A stretch of 64,000 bases of DNA from Sulfurovum sp. (GTDB lineage: Bacteria; Campylobacterota; Campylobacteria; Campylobacterales; Sulfurovaceae): NCBI GenBank assembly GCA_027081115.1, contig JALWLD010000012.1:1-64000 (forward strand), written 5' to 3'. The notes beneath the pieces were generated by a model. That model searched no databases. It was not told the origin of the DNA and was given only the letters and a program-made list of their open reading frames with translations. The position numbers and the translations under genes were made by a program. Shown here in pieces: positions 8,912-17,421 of the stretch. Within the stretch, counting starts at the first letter, position 1; each line of letters starts with the position of its first letter.

Positions 8912-10336
8912 TCAGACGTTCTCATATACACCCTCAAGCATGCTAAGCTGGTCTATAATATCTGTAGACAACAGGGAATAAGAGGCTCCTTCATATCTGT
9001 TGGCTGCCAGGACTAATGCCAAAGAGCCTTGGATCGTTGCATCAATAGCCGTATACCCTTGTGCCAAGAGAGAGACGATCAATCCCGAAAGTACATCACC
9101 ACTGCCACCCTTAGAGAGTTTAGAGCAGCCCAAAGGATTGATATAGAGTCTCTCCTCCTGCATAATCAGCGTATTGGCTCCTTTTAAGAGTATCGTTACA
9201 TGAGGATATCTCTTATTGAATTTTCGAATCATTTCAAAACGGTTTTTCTGTATCTCTTCTACACTTAACTGTTCTCCTGTCAGAATTTTCCATAAACGAG
9301 AAAACTCTTTTGGATGTGGTGTAATGACAACTTCTCTGTCTTTTTGTTCCAAGATAGAAAGTATCTCTTCAGAATGAAAACTGTCTGCATCCAGGACAAT
9401 GGGTAAATGACTCTGTACAACATGTTTTTGCAGGAAATCAGAATCAAAATGGTCACCCAGCCCCATACCTATAGCCAAAGCCGTAGAGTTTTCCGGGACT
9501 ACAGTTGAGTGCATAAGATAGGCAGGAGGAGAGACTTTTTCATGTACTACCAGAGTAGTCAACCCTGCACCAAACCTGCTCGCTGCCGTACCAGCAATAA
9601 TACCTGCACCCTCTTTTTCTCCACAAAAAACAGTAGCATGTCCAAAACTTCCTTTATGTGTATATTGACTGGTTCGACTGGGTAACTTCAAATCACTCTC
9701 TTCCAGTACAAAGGTCTGACTCTCTTTTTCATAAATAGTACTACTGACCCCCAGGTTCACACGTCGAATTTCACCTATGACATCTTTACTCTCATCCATA
9801 TAAAGTGACTCTTTAAATGCTCCCATTGTTATGGTCACATCGGCACGAAACCCCAAAGGAGAAAGCAGACCGTTCTCATCTACTCCCGTTGGTACATCAC
9901 AAGCTATTTTAAAACCATGAAAACTGTTAAGTTTATGGACTAACGTCTGTATATCCTCATCTATCTCTCTGTTTAATCCTGCACCAAAAATGGCATCTAC
10001 GATAATATCGGCATCTTCAAGTGTAGAGACCATCTGCACACCCAGAGCTTCTGCTCTTTGCAGTTGTACAATAGCCATCTGGGACTTAACCCCAAAAGGC
10101 AAAGCAAGTCTAACAGCATACTGTCCATACAATTGCCGGGCCAAGACCACTCCATCTGCACCGTTATTGCCTACTCCGGAGACAATGAGTATGGAAGCAC
10201 CCTCTTCAAAATGCTTTTCTATATATTCTACCATTCCTCGCGCTGCATGCTCCATGAGTATATCTTCAGTGAGACCATAGGTATCGTAACATCGTTTATC
10301 CAACGCATAACAGGATTTAAATACTTTTTGCATCAT
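8912..10336 (-). CDS. nnr: Bifunctional NAD(P)H-hydrate epimerase/dehydratase
   Basis: Repairs damaged NAD(P)H: the N-terminal YjeF_N domain (about residues 1-215) epimerises R-NAD(P)HX, and the C-terminal carbohydrate-kinase-like domain (about 225-470) dehydrates S-NAD(P)HX with ADP or ATP. Visible motifs are GVGNNGADGVVLAR in the epimerase half and TPHPKEF, KGANTLI and KGGSGDVLSG in the dehydratase half. The total of 474 residues matches the E. coli fusion. It is convergent with the NosD-like gene. AAGGAAAA precedes the start. Confidence 0.93.
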   Translation of the reverse strand: MMQKVFKSCYALDKRCYDTYGLTEDILMEHAARGMVEYIEKHFEEGASILIVSGVGNNGADGVVLARQLYGQYAVRLALPFGVKSQMAIVQLQRAEALGVQMVSTLEDADIIVDAIFGAGLNREIDEDIQTLVHKLNSFHGFKIACDVPTGVDENGLLSPLGFRADVTITMGAFKESLYMDESKDVIGEIRRVNLGVSSTIYEKESQTFVLEESDLKLPSRTSQYTHKGSFGHATVFCGEKEGAGIIAGTAASRFGAGLTTLVVHEKVSPPAYLMHSTVVPENSTALAIGMGLGDHFDSDFLQKHVVQSHLPIVLDADSFHSEEILSILEQKDREVVITPHPKEFSRLWKILTGEQLSVEEIQKNRFEMIRKFNKRYPHVTILLKGANTLIMQEERLYINPLGCSKLSKGGSGDVLSGLIVSLLAQGYTAIDATIQGSLALVLAANRYEGASYSLLSTDIIDQLSMLEGVYENV

Positions 10337-10385
10337 TTTTCCTTCAGGTATTCTATAGTTTTATCTTACCATAATTTTATTTCGA

Positions 10386-10391
10386 TATAAT
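10386..10391 (+). promoter_or_regulatory. Promoter -10 box for rpsU
   Basis: ATTTCGATATAAT with a perfect TATAAT, about 66 bases before the rpsU start. The same TATTTCGATATAAT string precedes rpsL on the minus strand near 33650, so it may mark strong ribosomal protein promoters in this genome. Confidence 0.6.
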
Positions 10392-10456
10392 CCGCTACTT
10401 TGTTTCCACTTTGACTTAAATCAAAGTAATTTTAAACAGGAAGGGGGTGCTTTTTT

Positions 10457-10669
10457 ATGCCAGGAATTAAACTAACTTCACGTGATTCATTTGATGACGC
10501 TTACAGAAAATTCAAAAGACAATGTGACAGAAACCTAATCGTAACTGAGGCGAGAGCCAGACAGCACTACGAGACTAAGACGGAAGCTAAAAAGAAAGAG
10601 AAGATTGCAACGCGCAAGAAAATTCTTAAAAAACTCTTCATGCTTAGAAGATACGAGTCTAGACTCTAA
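10457..10669 (+). CDS. rpsU: 30S ribosomal protein bS21
   Basis: Small basic protein of the 30S subunit, near the 3' end of 16S rRNA, that aids initiation. The 70 residues match the family: [25 protein letters not shown], then a Lys/Arg-rich helical tail ending RRYESRL. A very strong purine-rich ribosome site (GGAAGGGGGTG) precedes the ATG. It is a single-gene unit with its own promoter and a hairpin terminator. Confidence 0.96.
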   Translation: MPGIKLTSRDSFDDAYRKFKRQCDRNLIVTEARARQHYETKTEAKKKEKIATRKKILKKLFMLRRYESRL

Positions 10670-10678
10670 GAAGTCTAA

Positions 10679-10698
10679 AGTAGAGCTTCGGCTCTGCT
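10679..10698 (+). terminator. Hairpin terminator after rpsU
   Basis: An eight-pair stem (AGTAGAGC with GCTCTGCT, one G-T pair) closed by the extra-stable C(TTCG)G tetraloop, nine bases after the rpsU stop. A T-rich stretch (TTATTTTATTTT) begins about 14 bases further on. Confidence 0.7.
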
Positions 10699-10805
10699 AC
10701 TCTATCTACCTTATTTTATTTTACCCACACAATTTTCCTAAAACTCATTACACATTATCTAACTTTTCGCTAAAATAAATACAATATTTTTCCAAAGGTT
10801 TGACC

Positions 10806-11972
10806 ATGACATTTACAACTCCTCTACAAGAAAACGCAATTAAAATCATGTTACTCGGTTCAGGTGAACTTGGTAAAGAAGTCGCTATTGAAGCTCAAAG
10901 ACTTGGCATCGAAGTCATTGCCGTTGACAAATACGAAAATGCACCTGCGCACCTTGTAGCTAACCGTGCCTATGCCATTGATATGCAAGATGAAGCAGCC
11001 GTGATTGAAGTCATTGAAAAAGAAAAGCCAACATATATTTTACCTGAGGTAGAGGCTATCTCTATCTCAGCGCTTTTTGAAGCAGAGAAAAGAGGCTTTC
11101 ATGTCATTCCTAATGCCGAAGCGGTAAACAAAACCATGAACAGAAAAAACATTCGTGTCTTTGCTGCAGAAGAACTTGGTCTAAAAACATCCAACTATGA
11201 GTTTGTAACAACACTTGAAGGTCTAAAAGATGCGGGAGACCGTATTGGTTTTCCCTGTGTTATTAAGCCAGTAATGTCATCTTCCGGCCATGGACAGAGT
11301 ATTGCCAGGACACCTGAGGACATTGAGAAATCCTGGGAGATCGCAAAAGAAGCACGGGGAGATGCTTCTGAGCTCATCGTAGAGGCATTTGTACCTTTTG
11401 ATTATGAGATTACACTCCTTACAGTTCGTAATGAAACAGGAACTGCCTTCTGTGATGCCATTGGACATATACAAAAAGATGGAGACTTCATTCTTTCATG
11501 GCAACCTATGCAGATGAGCGCAGCAGCACTACAAAAAGCAAAAGAGATTGCCAAAGCAGTTACAGATGGTCTCGGAGGAAGAGGGATCTTTGGTGTAGAG
11601 TTCTTTGTAAAAGGTGAAGAGGTGTACTTCTCAGAGCTAAGCCCACGTCCACATGACACGGGTATGGTTACACTCATCACACAGAGCCAAAGCCAGTTTG
11701 CACTACACATTCGCGCAGTACTTGGTCTACCCCTTGCCTATACAACCTATGGGGCAGGTGCCTGTGGTGCCTATAAGGCAAAACATGAAAATAGCAATCC
11801 TACACTGGAGATCCCTGACAGTGCTTTTACCGAAAAATCATTTGTAAGGGTTTTTGGAAAACCAGAAACACATACAGGACGAAGAATGGCTGTCTCTCTT
11901 GTACTTGATAATGATGTTGAAGTTGCCAAAGAACGAGCACTCGAAATTGCTGCGAGTATCAGTGACAATTAA
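10806..11972 (+). CDS. purT: Formate-dependent GAR transformylase
   Basis: ATP-grasp ligase that formylates GAR with free formate and ATP. The 388-residue protein starts with the Rossmann-like [19 protein letters not shown], has the ATP-grasp region [15 protein letters not shown] and the metal-binding [29 protein letters not shown] six bases earlier is in frame but sits too close to the AAAGG at 10794-10798, so the ATG at 10806 is preferred. It begins a tightly packed four-gene operon (purT, hydroxyacid dehydrogenase, sdhA, sdhB). Confidence 0.95.
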   Translation: MTFTTPLQENAIKIMLLGSGELGKEVAIEAQRLGIEVIAVDKYENAPAHLVANRAYAIDMQDEAAVIEVIEKEKPTYILPEVEAISISALFEAEKRGFHVIPNAEAVNKTMNRKNIRVFAAEELGLKTSNYEFVTTLEGLKDAGDRIGFPCVIKPVMSSSGHGQSIARTPEDIEKSWEIAKEARGDASELIVEAFVPFDYEITLLTVRNETGTAFCDAIGHIQKDGDFILSWQPMQMSAAALQKAKEIAKAVTDGLGGRGIFGVEFFVKGEEVYFSELSPRPHDTGMVTLITQSQSQFALHIRAVLGLPLAYTTYGAGACGAYKAKHENSNPTLEIPDSAFTEKSFVRVFGKPETHTGRRMAVSLVLDNDVEVAKERALEIAASISDN

Positions 11973-11973
11973 A

Positions 11974-12906
11974 ATGAAACTTGTTCTTCTTGATGCCAAA
12001 ACACTCGGGGATGATTTAGACCTCTGTACACTTGAGTCCTTTGGTTCACTCATACAGTACCAAACCACTACTCCCGATGAGACACTAGAACGCATTATAG
12101 ATGCAGAAATTGTCATTACCAATAAAGTCGTAATTACCGCGGAGATGATGGATGAGGCAAAATCATTGAAACTTATCTGTATTGCTGCAACAGGAATGAA
12201 CAATGTTGACTTGACACATGCCAAAAAAAGAGGGATTGTAGTTAAAAATGTAGCAGGGTATTCCACCAAATCTGTCGTCCAGCACACCTTTGCTTTGGCA
12301 CTCTATCTCATTGAAAAAATGGCCTATTACGATACTGTCGTTAAAAGCAAGATGTGGTCAAGATCGGGACTCTTTACTGATGTCTCCAGACCCTACAGTG
12401 AAATATCAGGTAAGAAATGGGGAATCATCGGGCTAGGAAGCATAGGAAAAGAAGTAGCCACTGTGGCTTCAGCCTTTGGAGCAGAAATTGTTTACCACTC
12501 TACATCAGGGAATCTACGTAAAGAAGCCTACCCGCATGAAGATTTGGAGAGCCTTTTAAAAAGTTGTGACATCATCTCCATTCATGCTCCACTGAATGCA
12601 CAGACAGAAAATCTTATTAACGCTTCCAACCTTTCTCTACTAAAAGAGGGAGCCGTACTATTGAACCTTGGGAGAGGAAGCATTGTCAATGAAGCAGACT
12701 TGGCAAAAGAACTTGACAGACGTGAAATTTATGCAGGCTTGGATGTTTTAACACCTGAACCTATTTTGGAAGAGAACCCTCTTCTACATATAAAAAACCA
12801 AGATCAACTTTTGATCACACCACATATTGCCTGGGCAAGTATAGAAGCACGTCGTAAGCTTCTTGCGGGTATCGTGCATAATATTGAAGAATTTTTAAAA
12901 GGCTAA
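11974..12906 (+). CDS. D-2-hydroxyacid dehydrogenase (glycerate dehydrogenase-like)
   Basis: NAD-dependent oxidoreductase of 310 residues. The Rossmann motif GIIGLGSIGKEVA lies near residue 150; the catalytic set is visible as LLNLGRGSIVNEADL (Arg), the downstream Glu, and TPHIAWAS (His). The HIAW form resembles hydroxypyruvate/glycerate dehydrogenases more than phosphoglycerate dehydrogenase, and there is no ACT domain. An upstream in-frame extension inside purT is rejected because MKLVLLDAKTLG at 11974 fits the family start and lies one base after the purT stop. Confidence 0.88.
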   Translation: MKLVLLDAKTLGDDLDLCTLESFGSLIQYQTTTPDETLERIIDAEIVITNKVVITAEMMDEAKSLKLICIAATGMNNVDLTHAKKRGIVVKNVAGYSTKSVVQHTFALALYLIEKMAYYDTVVKSKMWSRSGLFTDVSRPYSEISGKKWGIIGLGSIGKEVATVASAFGAEIVYHSTSGNLRKEAYPHEDLESLLKSCDIISIHAPLNAQTENLINASNLSLLKEGAVLLNLGRGSIVNEADLAKELDRREIYAGLDVLTPEPILEENPLLHIKNQDQLLITPHIAWASIEARRKLLAGIVHNIEEFLKG

Positions 12907-12908
12907 AG

Positions 12909-14504
12909 ATGGTTGACATATTGATTATCGGCTCGGGTGGTGCAGGCTTAACTGCTGCTCTGTCTGCAAAAAAAGCAGGTGCATCGGTACTTGTTGTAGG
13001 CAAGACCTACCCTAGTAATTCACAAACTTCCATGGCACAAGGGGGCATCAATGCTGCACTTGGCAATGTCATGGAAGATCATATCTCTTCACACATTGCA
13101 GACACTATCAAATCTGCCCATGGATTGTGTGATGAAGATATGGTACGCAAGATGTGTGGAGATGCTCCACAGACCATAGAGTGGCTGGAAAACCTAGGTG
13201 TACCTTTTTCACGACTGGACAATGGAAAATCAGGGAAAGAGACCGTAGCCCAACGTCAAATGGGTGGGGCCTCAGCCAAACGAGCCTGTTATGCACAGGA
13301 CTATACAGGACTAAAGATCCTGCATACACTTTATGATACTTGCCTAAAAGAACATATTGATTTTTTAGATGAGCACTATCTGCTTAATCTCATTGTGAAA
13401 GATGAGATCATCAAAGGAGCAACATTTTTAGAGATACGTACCGGTAATGTACTACAGATAGATGCAAAATCTGTAGTCATGGCAACAGGTGGGTATGGCT
13501 CACTCTATTATGGAAATACCACCAATGCTTATGGTTCTACAGGAGATGGTGTGGCAGCAGTACTGCGAGCAGGAGGTGCTGTCTCTGATATGGAGTTCAT
13601 TCAGTTCCATCCTACCGCACTCAAACATTCAGCCATTCTCATTTCAGAATCTGCAAGAGGTGAAGGCGGTTACCTTGTCAATGAGAGAGGAGAACGTTTT
13701 GTAGATGAACTCAAACCTCGCGATGAAGTGGCACGTGCTATCTTTGCACAAATTACAGAGGGGCAACGTGTCTTTTTAGATGTGCGCCACTTAGGTAAAG
13801 AAAAACTGATGGAACTGCTACCTCAAGAGGTTGAACTCTGCAAAATGCATGAGCATGTTGATCCTGCTACGGAACTCATTCCCATAAAACCTGTAGCTCA
13901 CTACACTATGGGTGGAATTGATGTGGACTATGCCCTGGAAGTCACCGGTATTAAAGGATGTTTTGCAGCAGGAGAGTGTTCCAATGCCAAAGTACACGGT
14001 GCCAACAGACTTGGAGGAAACTCCCTACTGGAGATTGTTGCTTTTGGACGATTTGCAGGAGAGAATGCATACAAACATTCCATTTATGCTTCATCAAAAC
14101 CTGCAGAAGAGACACAGAAGCAAAAAGACCAGACAGAGATAGATTTACTACTTACACAAGAAAATGTACAGAATTTCTACCCCTATAGAGAGTTACTTGG
14201 TAACCTCTTTTATGAGAAGGTTGGGATCGTCCGTGACAATGCACAACTTCATGAGGCTCTTGAAGAAGTTATAGAAATACAAGTAGGACAAAAGCAGATG
14301 GGTATTGCAGATAAAAGCAAAACCAACAACCAGAACCTCATTGATTTTTTAGAGTTTAAAAATGCCCTACTTTTGGCTCCTACCATTATCTCCGCAGCTA
14401 TTGCAAGAGATGAAAGCCGTGGGGCACATTTTAAAGTAGGGTTTGAAGAAGAGAATGAAGAACTTAAAAAACATATTGTTCTACAATGGAAGAGAGAGTC
14501 ATAA
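12909..14504 (+). CDS. sdhA: Succinate dehydrogenase/fumarate reductase flavoprotein
   Basis: FAD subunit that interconverts succinate and fumarate. The 531-residue protein has the dinucleotide fold LIIGSGGAGLTAA at residues 4-16, the substrate region FIQFHPTAL and SARGEGG, the catalytic arginine context KPRDEVARAI, HYTMGGIDVD, and NRLGGNSLLEIVAFG. There is no Tat or Sec signal, so it is cytoplasmic. In QTSMAQGG the position that carries covalent FAD in E. coli FrdA (His before T-V-A) appears to be Gln, suggesting non-covalent FAD. L-aspartate oxidase is the main alternative, but the overlapping sdhB argues for the respiratory enzyme. Confidence 0.88.
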   Translation: MVDILIIGSGGAGLTAALSAKKAGASVLVVGKTYPSNSQTSMAQGGINAALGNVMEDHISSHIADTIKSAHGLCDEDMVRKMCGDAPQTIEWLENLGVPFSRLDNGKSGKETVAQRQMGGASAKRACYAQDYTGLKILHTLYDTCLKEHIDFLDEHYLLNLIVKDEIIKGATFLEIRTGNVLQIDAKSVVMATGGYGSLYYGNTTNAYGSTGDGVAAVLRAGGAVSDMEFIQFHPTALKHSAILISESARGEGGYLVNERGERFVDELKPRDEVARAIFAQITEGQRVFLDVRHLGKEKLMELLPQEVELCKMHEHVDPATELIPIKPVAHYTMGGIDVDYALEVTGIKGCFAAGECSNAKVHGANRLGGNSLLEIVAFGRFAGENAYKHSIYASSKPAEETQKQKDQTEIDLLLTQENVQNFYPYRELLGNLFYEKVGIVRDNAQLHEALEEVIEIQVGQKQMGIADKSKTNNQNLIDFLEFKNALLLAPTIISAAIARDESRGAHFKVGFEEENEELKKHIVLQWKRES

Positions 14505-15241
14505 TGCAGATAAAAATTTTACGCTCTGAAACAAACAGCCACCAACTCTATACACTTCCAGCAGGAGAAATACCACTTCTCAATGCACTCACGTATATTA
14601 AAGAAACCCAAGATGCCACGCTGACGTTTTCAGCAGGATGCCGTGCTTCAGTTTGCGGAACCTGTGCGGTACGTGTCAATGGGAGAGAAGAACTTGCTTG
14701 TGCCTACAAAGTCAAACCTGGTGATATCATTGAACCACTCCAGTACCATCCTGTTTTGAGAGATTTGAAAGTAGATAAAGATAAAGCCAAACAAACCTTA
14801 CTAAATGCCGGTGCTTGGCTGCATACCTCACAAGAAGCATCACTTACACATGCAGATGAAAAATTTACAGAAAAACAGACAGACTGCATACTTTGTAACT
14901 CATGCTATTCTGCTTGTCCCGTCTATGCTGTCAATCCTGACTTCTTGGGACCTTTTTCACTGACACGTGCCTACCGTTATACTTCTGATAAACGTGAAGG
15001 TGATGCCAAAGCCATCATAGACAACATTCAGACCAACGGGGTCTGGGACTGTACTTTGTGTGGAGAGTGTACAGCTGTCTGCCCTAAAGGTATAGACCCC
15101 AAGATGGATATTACTATGTTGCGCGGCACCTCTTTGCAACATGGACATACTGATCCCTCTTTTACAACACAGAGTTTTGGTACACCGGATTTTGGTGGGG
15201 GTGGCAGTGGATTTGGCTTTGATCCTAATGCAGGGTTTTAA
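14504..15241 (+). CDS. sdhB: Succinate dehydrogenase/fumarate reductase iron-sulfur protein
   Basis: Electron-transfer subunit for the adjacent flavoprotein. The 245-residue protein has the [2Fe-2S] set in CRASVCGTCAV plus a downstream Cys, a [4Fe-4S] motif CILCNSCYSACP and a third motif CTLCGECTAVCP. In classical SdhB/FrdB the second Cys of the third motif is not Cys and a [3Fe-4S] cluster forms; here four cysteines predict a second [4Fe-4S], as in type E enzymes (archaeal and Campylobacter-type). The glycine-rich tail (GGGGSGFGFDPNAGF) is unusual. The start ATG overlaps the sdhA stop by one base (TAATG). No membrane-anchor gene follows. Confidence 0.9.
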   Translation: MQIKILRSETNSHQLYTLPAGEIPLLNALTYIKETQDATLTFSAGCRASVCGTCAVRVNGREELACAYKVKPGDIIEPLQYHPVLRDLKVDKDKAKQTLLNAGAWLHTSQEASLTHADEKFTEKQTDCILCNSCYSACPVYAVNPDFLGPFSLTRAYRYTSDKREGDAKAIIDNIQTNGVWDCTLCGECTAVCPKGIDPKMDITMLRGTSLQHGHTDPSFTTQSFGTPDFGGGGSGFGFDPNAGF

Positions 15242-15642
15242 AAGTTTTTAAAGCCTTCAATTATCTCAACTGGGATCTTCATAGGTCTCATCTTCTCAGA
15301 ATCTACAAACACCCATTCTGTTTTTCCTTCACAGATCACAGCTCCGTCACTTGGACGTATTAGTTCATACCGACGGGTCGAAAGTATCTTCCCGATATCT
15401 TCAATCCATGTTTTCATTTGTAGCTCATCATGTTCAAAAGCAGGTTTTTTGTATTCGATAGTGTGGGATTTGGCAACCCAAGTACCACCTAGATCAAGGC
15501 ACTTTTCATAGTCAAACTCTACAGCAGCAGAGTGTGCTGTTGCAGCGTCTATCATCCATGAGAGGTAGGTGACATTATTGACATGGCTATTGAAGTCAAT
15601 ATCATCTTTTGTTACCGTGATAGTATAAAAATATGGGGTCAA
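15238..15642 (-). CDS. Acyl-CoA thioesterase, hotdog fold (4-hydroxybenzoyl-CoA type)
   Basis: A 134-residue hotdog-fold protein with the family signature DIDFNSHVNNVTYLSWM near the N-terminus, containing the catalytic-region Asp and the H-V-N-N turn. It probably hydrolyses acyl-CoA or acyl-ACP thioesters; the natural substrate is unknown. The start codon is TTG at 15642, directly after the leuC stop, and no ATG or GTG lies nearby in frame. Translation is therefore probably coupled to leuC. It overlaps the convergent sdhB by four bases. Confidence 0.85.
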   Translation of the reverse strand: MTPYFYTITVTKDDIDFNSHVNNVTYLSWMIDAATAHSAAVEFDYEKCLDLGGTWVAKSHTIEYKKPAFEHDELQMKTWIEDIGKILSTRRYELIRPSDGAVICEGKTEWVFVDSEKMRPMKIPVEIIEGFKNF

Positions 15643-16923
15643 TTAGATATCTCTAGGATCTACTATCTTGCCTGCTATTGCTGAAGCTGCTGCTACGGCT
15701 GAATTTGCCAAGTAAATTTCAGAAGTTCTAGCCCCCATACGACCTACGAAGTTACGGTTGGTCGTTGCCACACAACGCTCACCGTCACCCAAGATTCCCA
15801 TATATCCACCAAGACAGGCACCACAGGTAGGATTTGAAACAACTGCACCCGCTTCAATAAGAATATCTAACAAACCTTCATGCTGTGCCTGAAGCAAGAT
15901 CTTCTGTGTTGCCGGTGTCACAATCATACGTGTACGTTTGGCTACCCTCTTGCCCTTCATAATCTTCGCAGCGATTCTCAAATCTTCAATACGTCCATTG
16001 GTACATGAACCGATCATCACTTGATCAATGGCAAGATCATCTTCTACCGCCTGCTCTATCGGCTTACCGTTACTTGGCAAGAACGGGTACGCAATCACAG
16101 GAGAGAGGTTTTCCATATCGATCGTAATCTCTCTGCAGTAGACTGCATCATCATCCGAGTAGTGAAGTTTTGGCTCTGCTCTTAAGCCTCCGTTTGCTTC
16201 TGCTCTTTCATCAAGATACGCTTGAGAAATGGCATCCACTGCAAAAATACCACTTTTTGCTCCTGCTTCAATAGCCATATTACACATAGAAAATCTGTCT
16301 GCCATACCAAGATACTGCACACCTTCTCCTGTAAATTCAATTGCTTTATATAAAGCACCGTCTACACCCAAAATACGGATCAATTCCAAGATCATATCTT
16401 TACCATAAATGTGTTCTCCCGGCTTACCCACAAGGTTTACCTTGATCGTCTCAGGTACCTTGAACCAGTTTCCACCAGTGATAATGGAAAATGAGATATC
16501 CGTAGATCCCATACCTGTTGAAAATGCGCCTAATGCACCATGTGTACAGGTATGTGAATCTGCACCGATAATCACATCACCAGGGATTACAAGTCCTTTT
16601 TCAGGGAGCAATGCATGTTCAATTCCCATATCTTTTTCATCAAAAAAGTACTTAAGATCATGTTTATAGGCGAACTCTCTTGAAATTTTTGCCTGATTGG
16701 CTGAAGCAATATCTTTTGCAGGAATATAGTGATCCATTACAATAGAGAAACCATCCGGATTGGCAAGCTTTTCTGCTCCGCTCTCTTCAAATGCTCTAAT
16801 TGAAATAGGGGTAGTGATATCATTTCCAATCGTCATATCTATTGGTACTCTTACGATCTCCCCTGCAAAAACATCTTTACCTGCATGCTCTGAGAAAATC
16901 TTTTCTGTAATGGTCTGTCCCAT
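15643..16923 (-). CDS. leuC: 3-isopropylmalate dehydratase large subunit (LeuC/HacA family)
   Basis: Aconitase-superfamily [4Fe-4S] enzyme isomerising 2- and 3-isopropylmalate in leucine synthesis. The 426-residue length and C-terminus match the shorter LeuC2/homoaconitase-type group. Cluster cysteines are visible in VMIGSCTNGR and NPTCGACLGG, and the TTNRNFVGRMG segment is conserved. ADSHTCTHGALGAF lies in the first third. AAGGATTTTAA precedes the ATG. No leuD gene is adjacent; the small subunit must be encoded elsewhere. Confidence 0.93.
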   Translation of the reverse strand: MGQTITEKIFSEHAGKDVFAGEIVRVPIDMTIGNDITTPISIRAFEESGAEKLANPDGFSIVMDHYIPAKDIASANQAKISREFAYKHDLKYFFDEKDMGIEHALLPEKGLVIPGDVIIGADSHTCTHGALGAFSTGMGSTDISFSIITGGNWFKVPETIKVNLVGKPGEHIYGKDMILELIRILGVDGALYKAIEFTGEGVQYLGMADRFSMCNMAIEAGAKSGIFAVDAISQAYLDERAEANGGLRAEPKLHYSDDDAVYCREITIDMENLSPVIAYPFLPSNGKPIEQAVEDDLAIDQVMIGSCTNGRIEDLRIAAKIMKGKRVAKRTRMIVTPATQKILLQAQHEGLLDILIEAGAVVSNPTCGACLGGYMGILGDGERCVATTNRNFVGRMGARTSEIYLANSAVAAASAIAGKIVDPRDI

Positions 16924-17015
16924 TTAAAATCCTTAATTCATTATCATTATTACGCGAATTATAGCGAAAAAAAATTAGGGTCAATTTTACAGAAGTTGAA
17001 CTAAGTGAATGTTAG

Positions 17016-17306
17016 TCAATAGACATCATCCATATTAAACTCAAGATCCGGTTCTATGACTTCAATGGAATCAAGAGAACTTGGATCTATTTCAGCATAC
17101 GAAAAATCATAATCTGCACCTTGATAAAAAGTTTTTTCTTTGGCAAATTTCTTTTCTCTCTCTATTTGCTTTTGTAACTGTTTTTTTGCTTTGGCTGTTG
17201 CATTGGTTTCGGCATTTGGGTTAGTCTTATTTGTGTCTACTTCATTTGCATTAAGAGTAATAGAGTAAATCAGCACTAAAAAAGAGAAGAAAAAGTACTT
17301 TTTCAT
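17016..17306 (-). CDS. Small exported protein of unknown function
   Basis: 96 residues with a Sec signal peptide (MKKYFFFSFLVLIYSITLNA, cleavage near residue 20). The mature part is first Asn/Thr-rich, then strongly basic (KAKKQLQKQIEREKKFAKEK, coiled-coil-like), and ends acidic with DPSSLDSIEVIEPDLEFNMDDVY. I do not recognise the family. There is no lipobox cysteine. It stands alone between leuC and the divergent NFACT gene. Confidence 0.65.
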   Translation of the reverse strand: MKKYFFFSFLVLIYSITLNANEVDTNKTNPNAETNATAKAKKQLQKQIEREKKFAKEKTFYQGADYDFSYAEIDPSSLDSIEVIEPDLEFNMDDVY

Positions 17307-17421
17307 AATTCAACCTTATTAAGTAGTTAACTTTAAATTATGATAGTATAGCGTAAATCCTTGAAATAACCTAATCTTAGATACAATACCTGCAAGATAT
17401 CTGCTACTATGGGAATACACA

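Noticed and set aside
12909-14504. L-aspartate oxidase (NadB) as an alternative for the flavoprotein
   Set aside because: The AQGGI form and likely non-covalent FAD resemble NadB, but the gene overlaps a clear iron-sulfur subunit gene and no nadA or nadC is adjacent.
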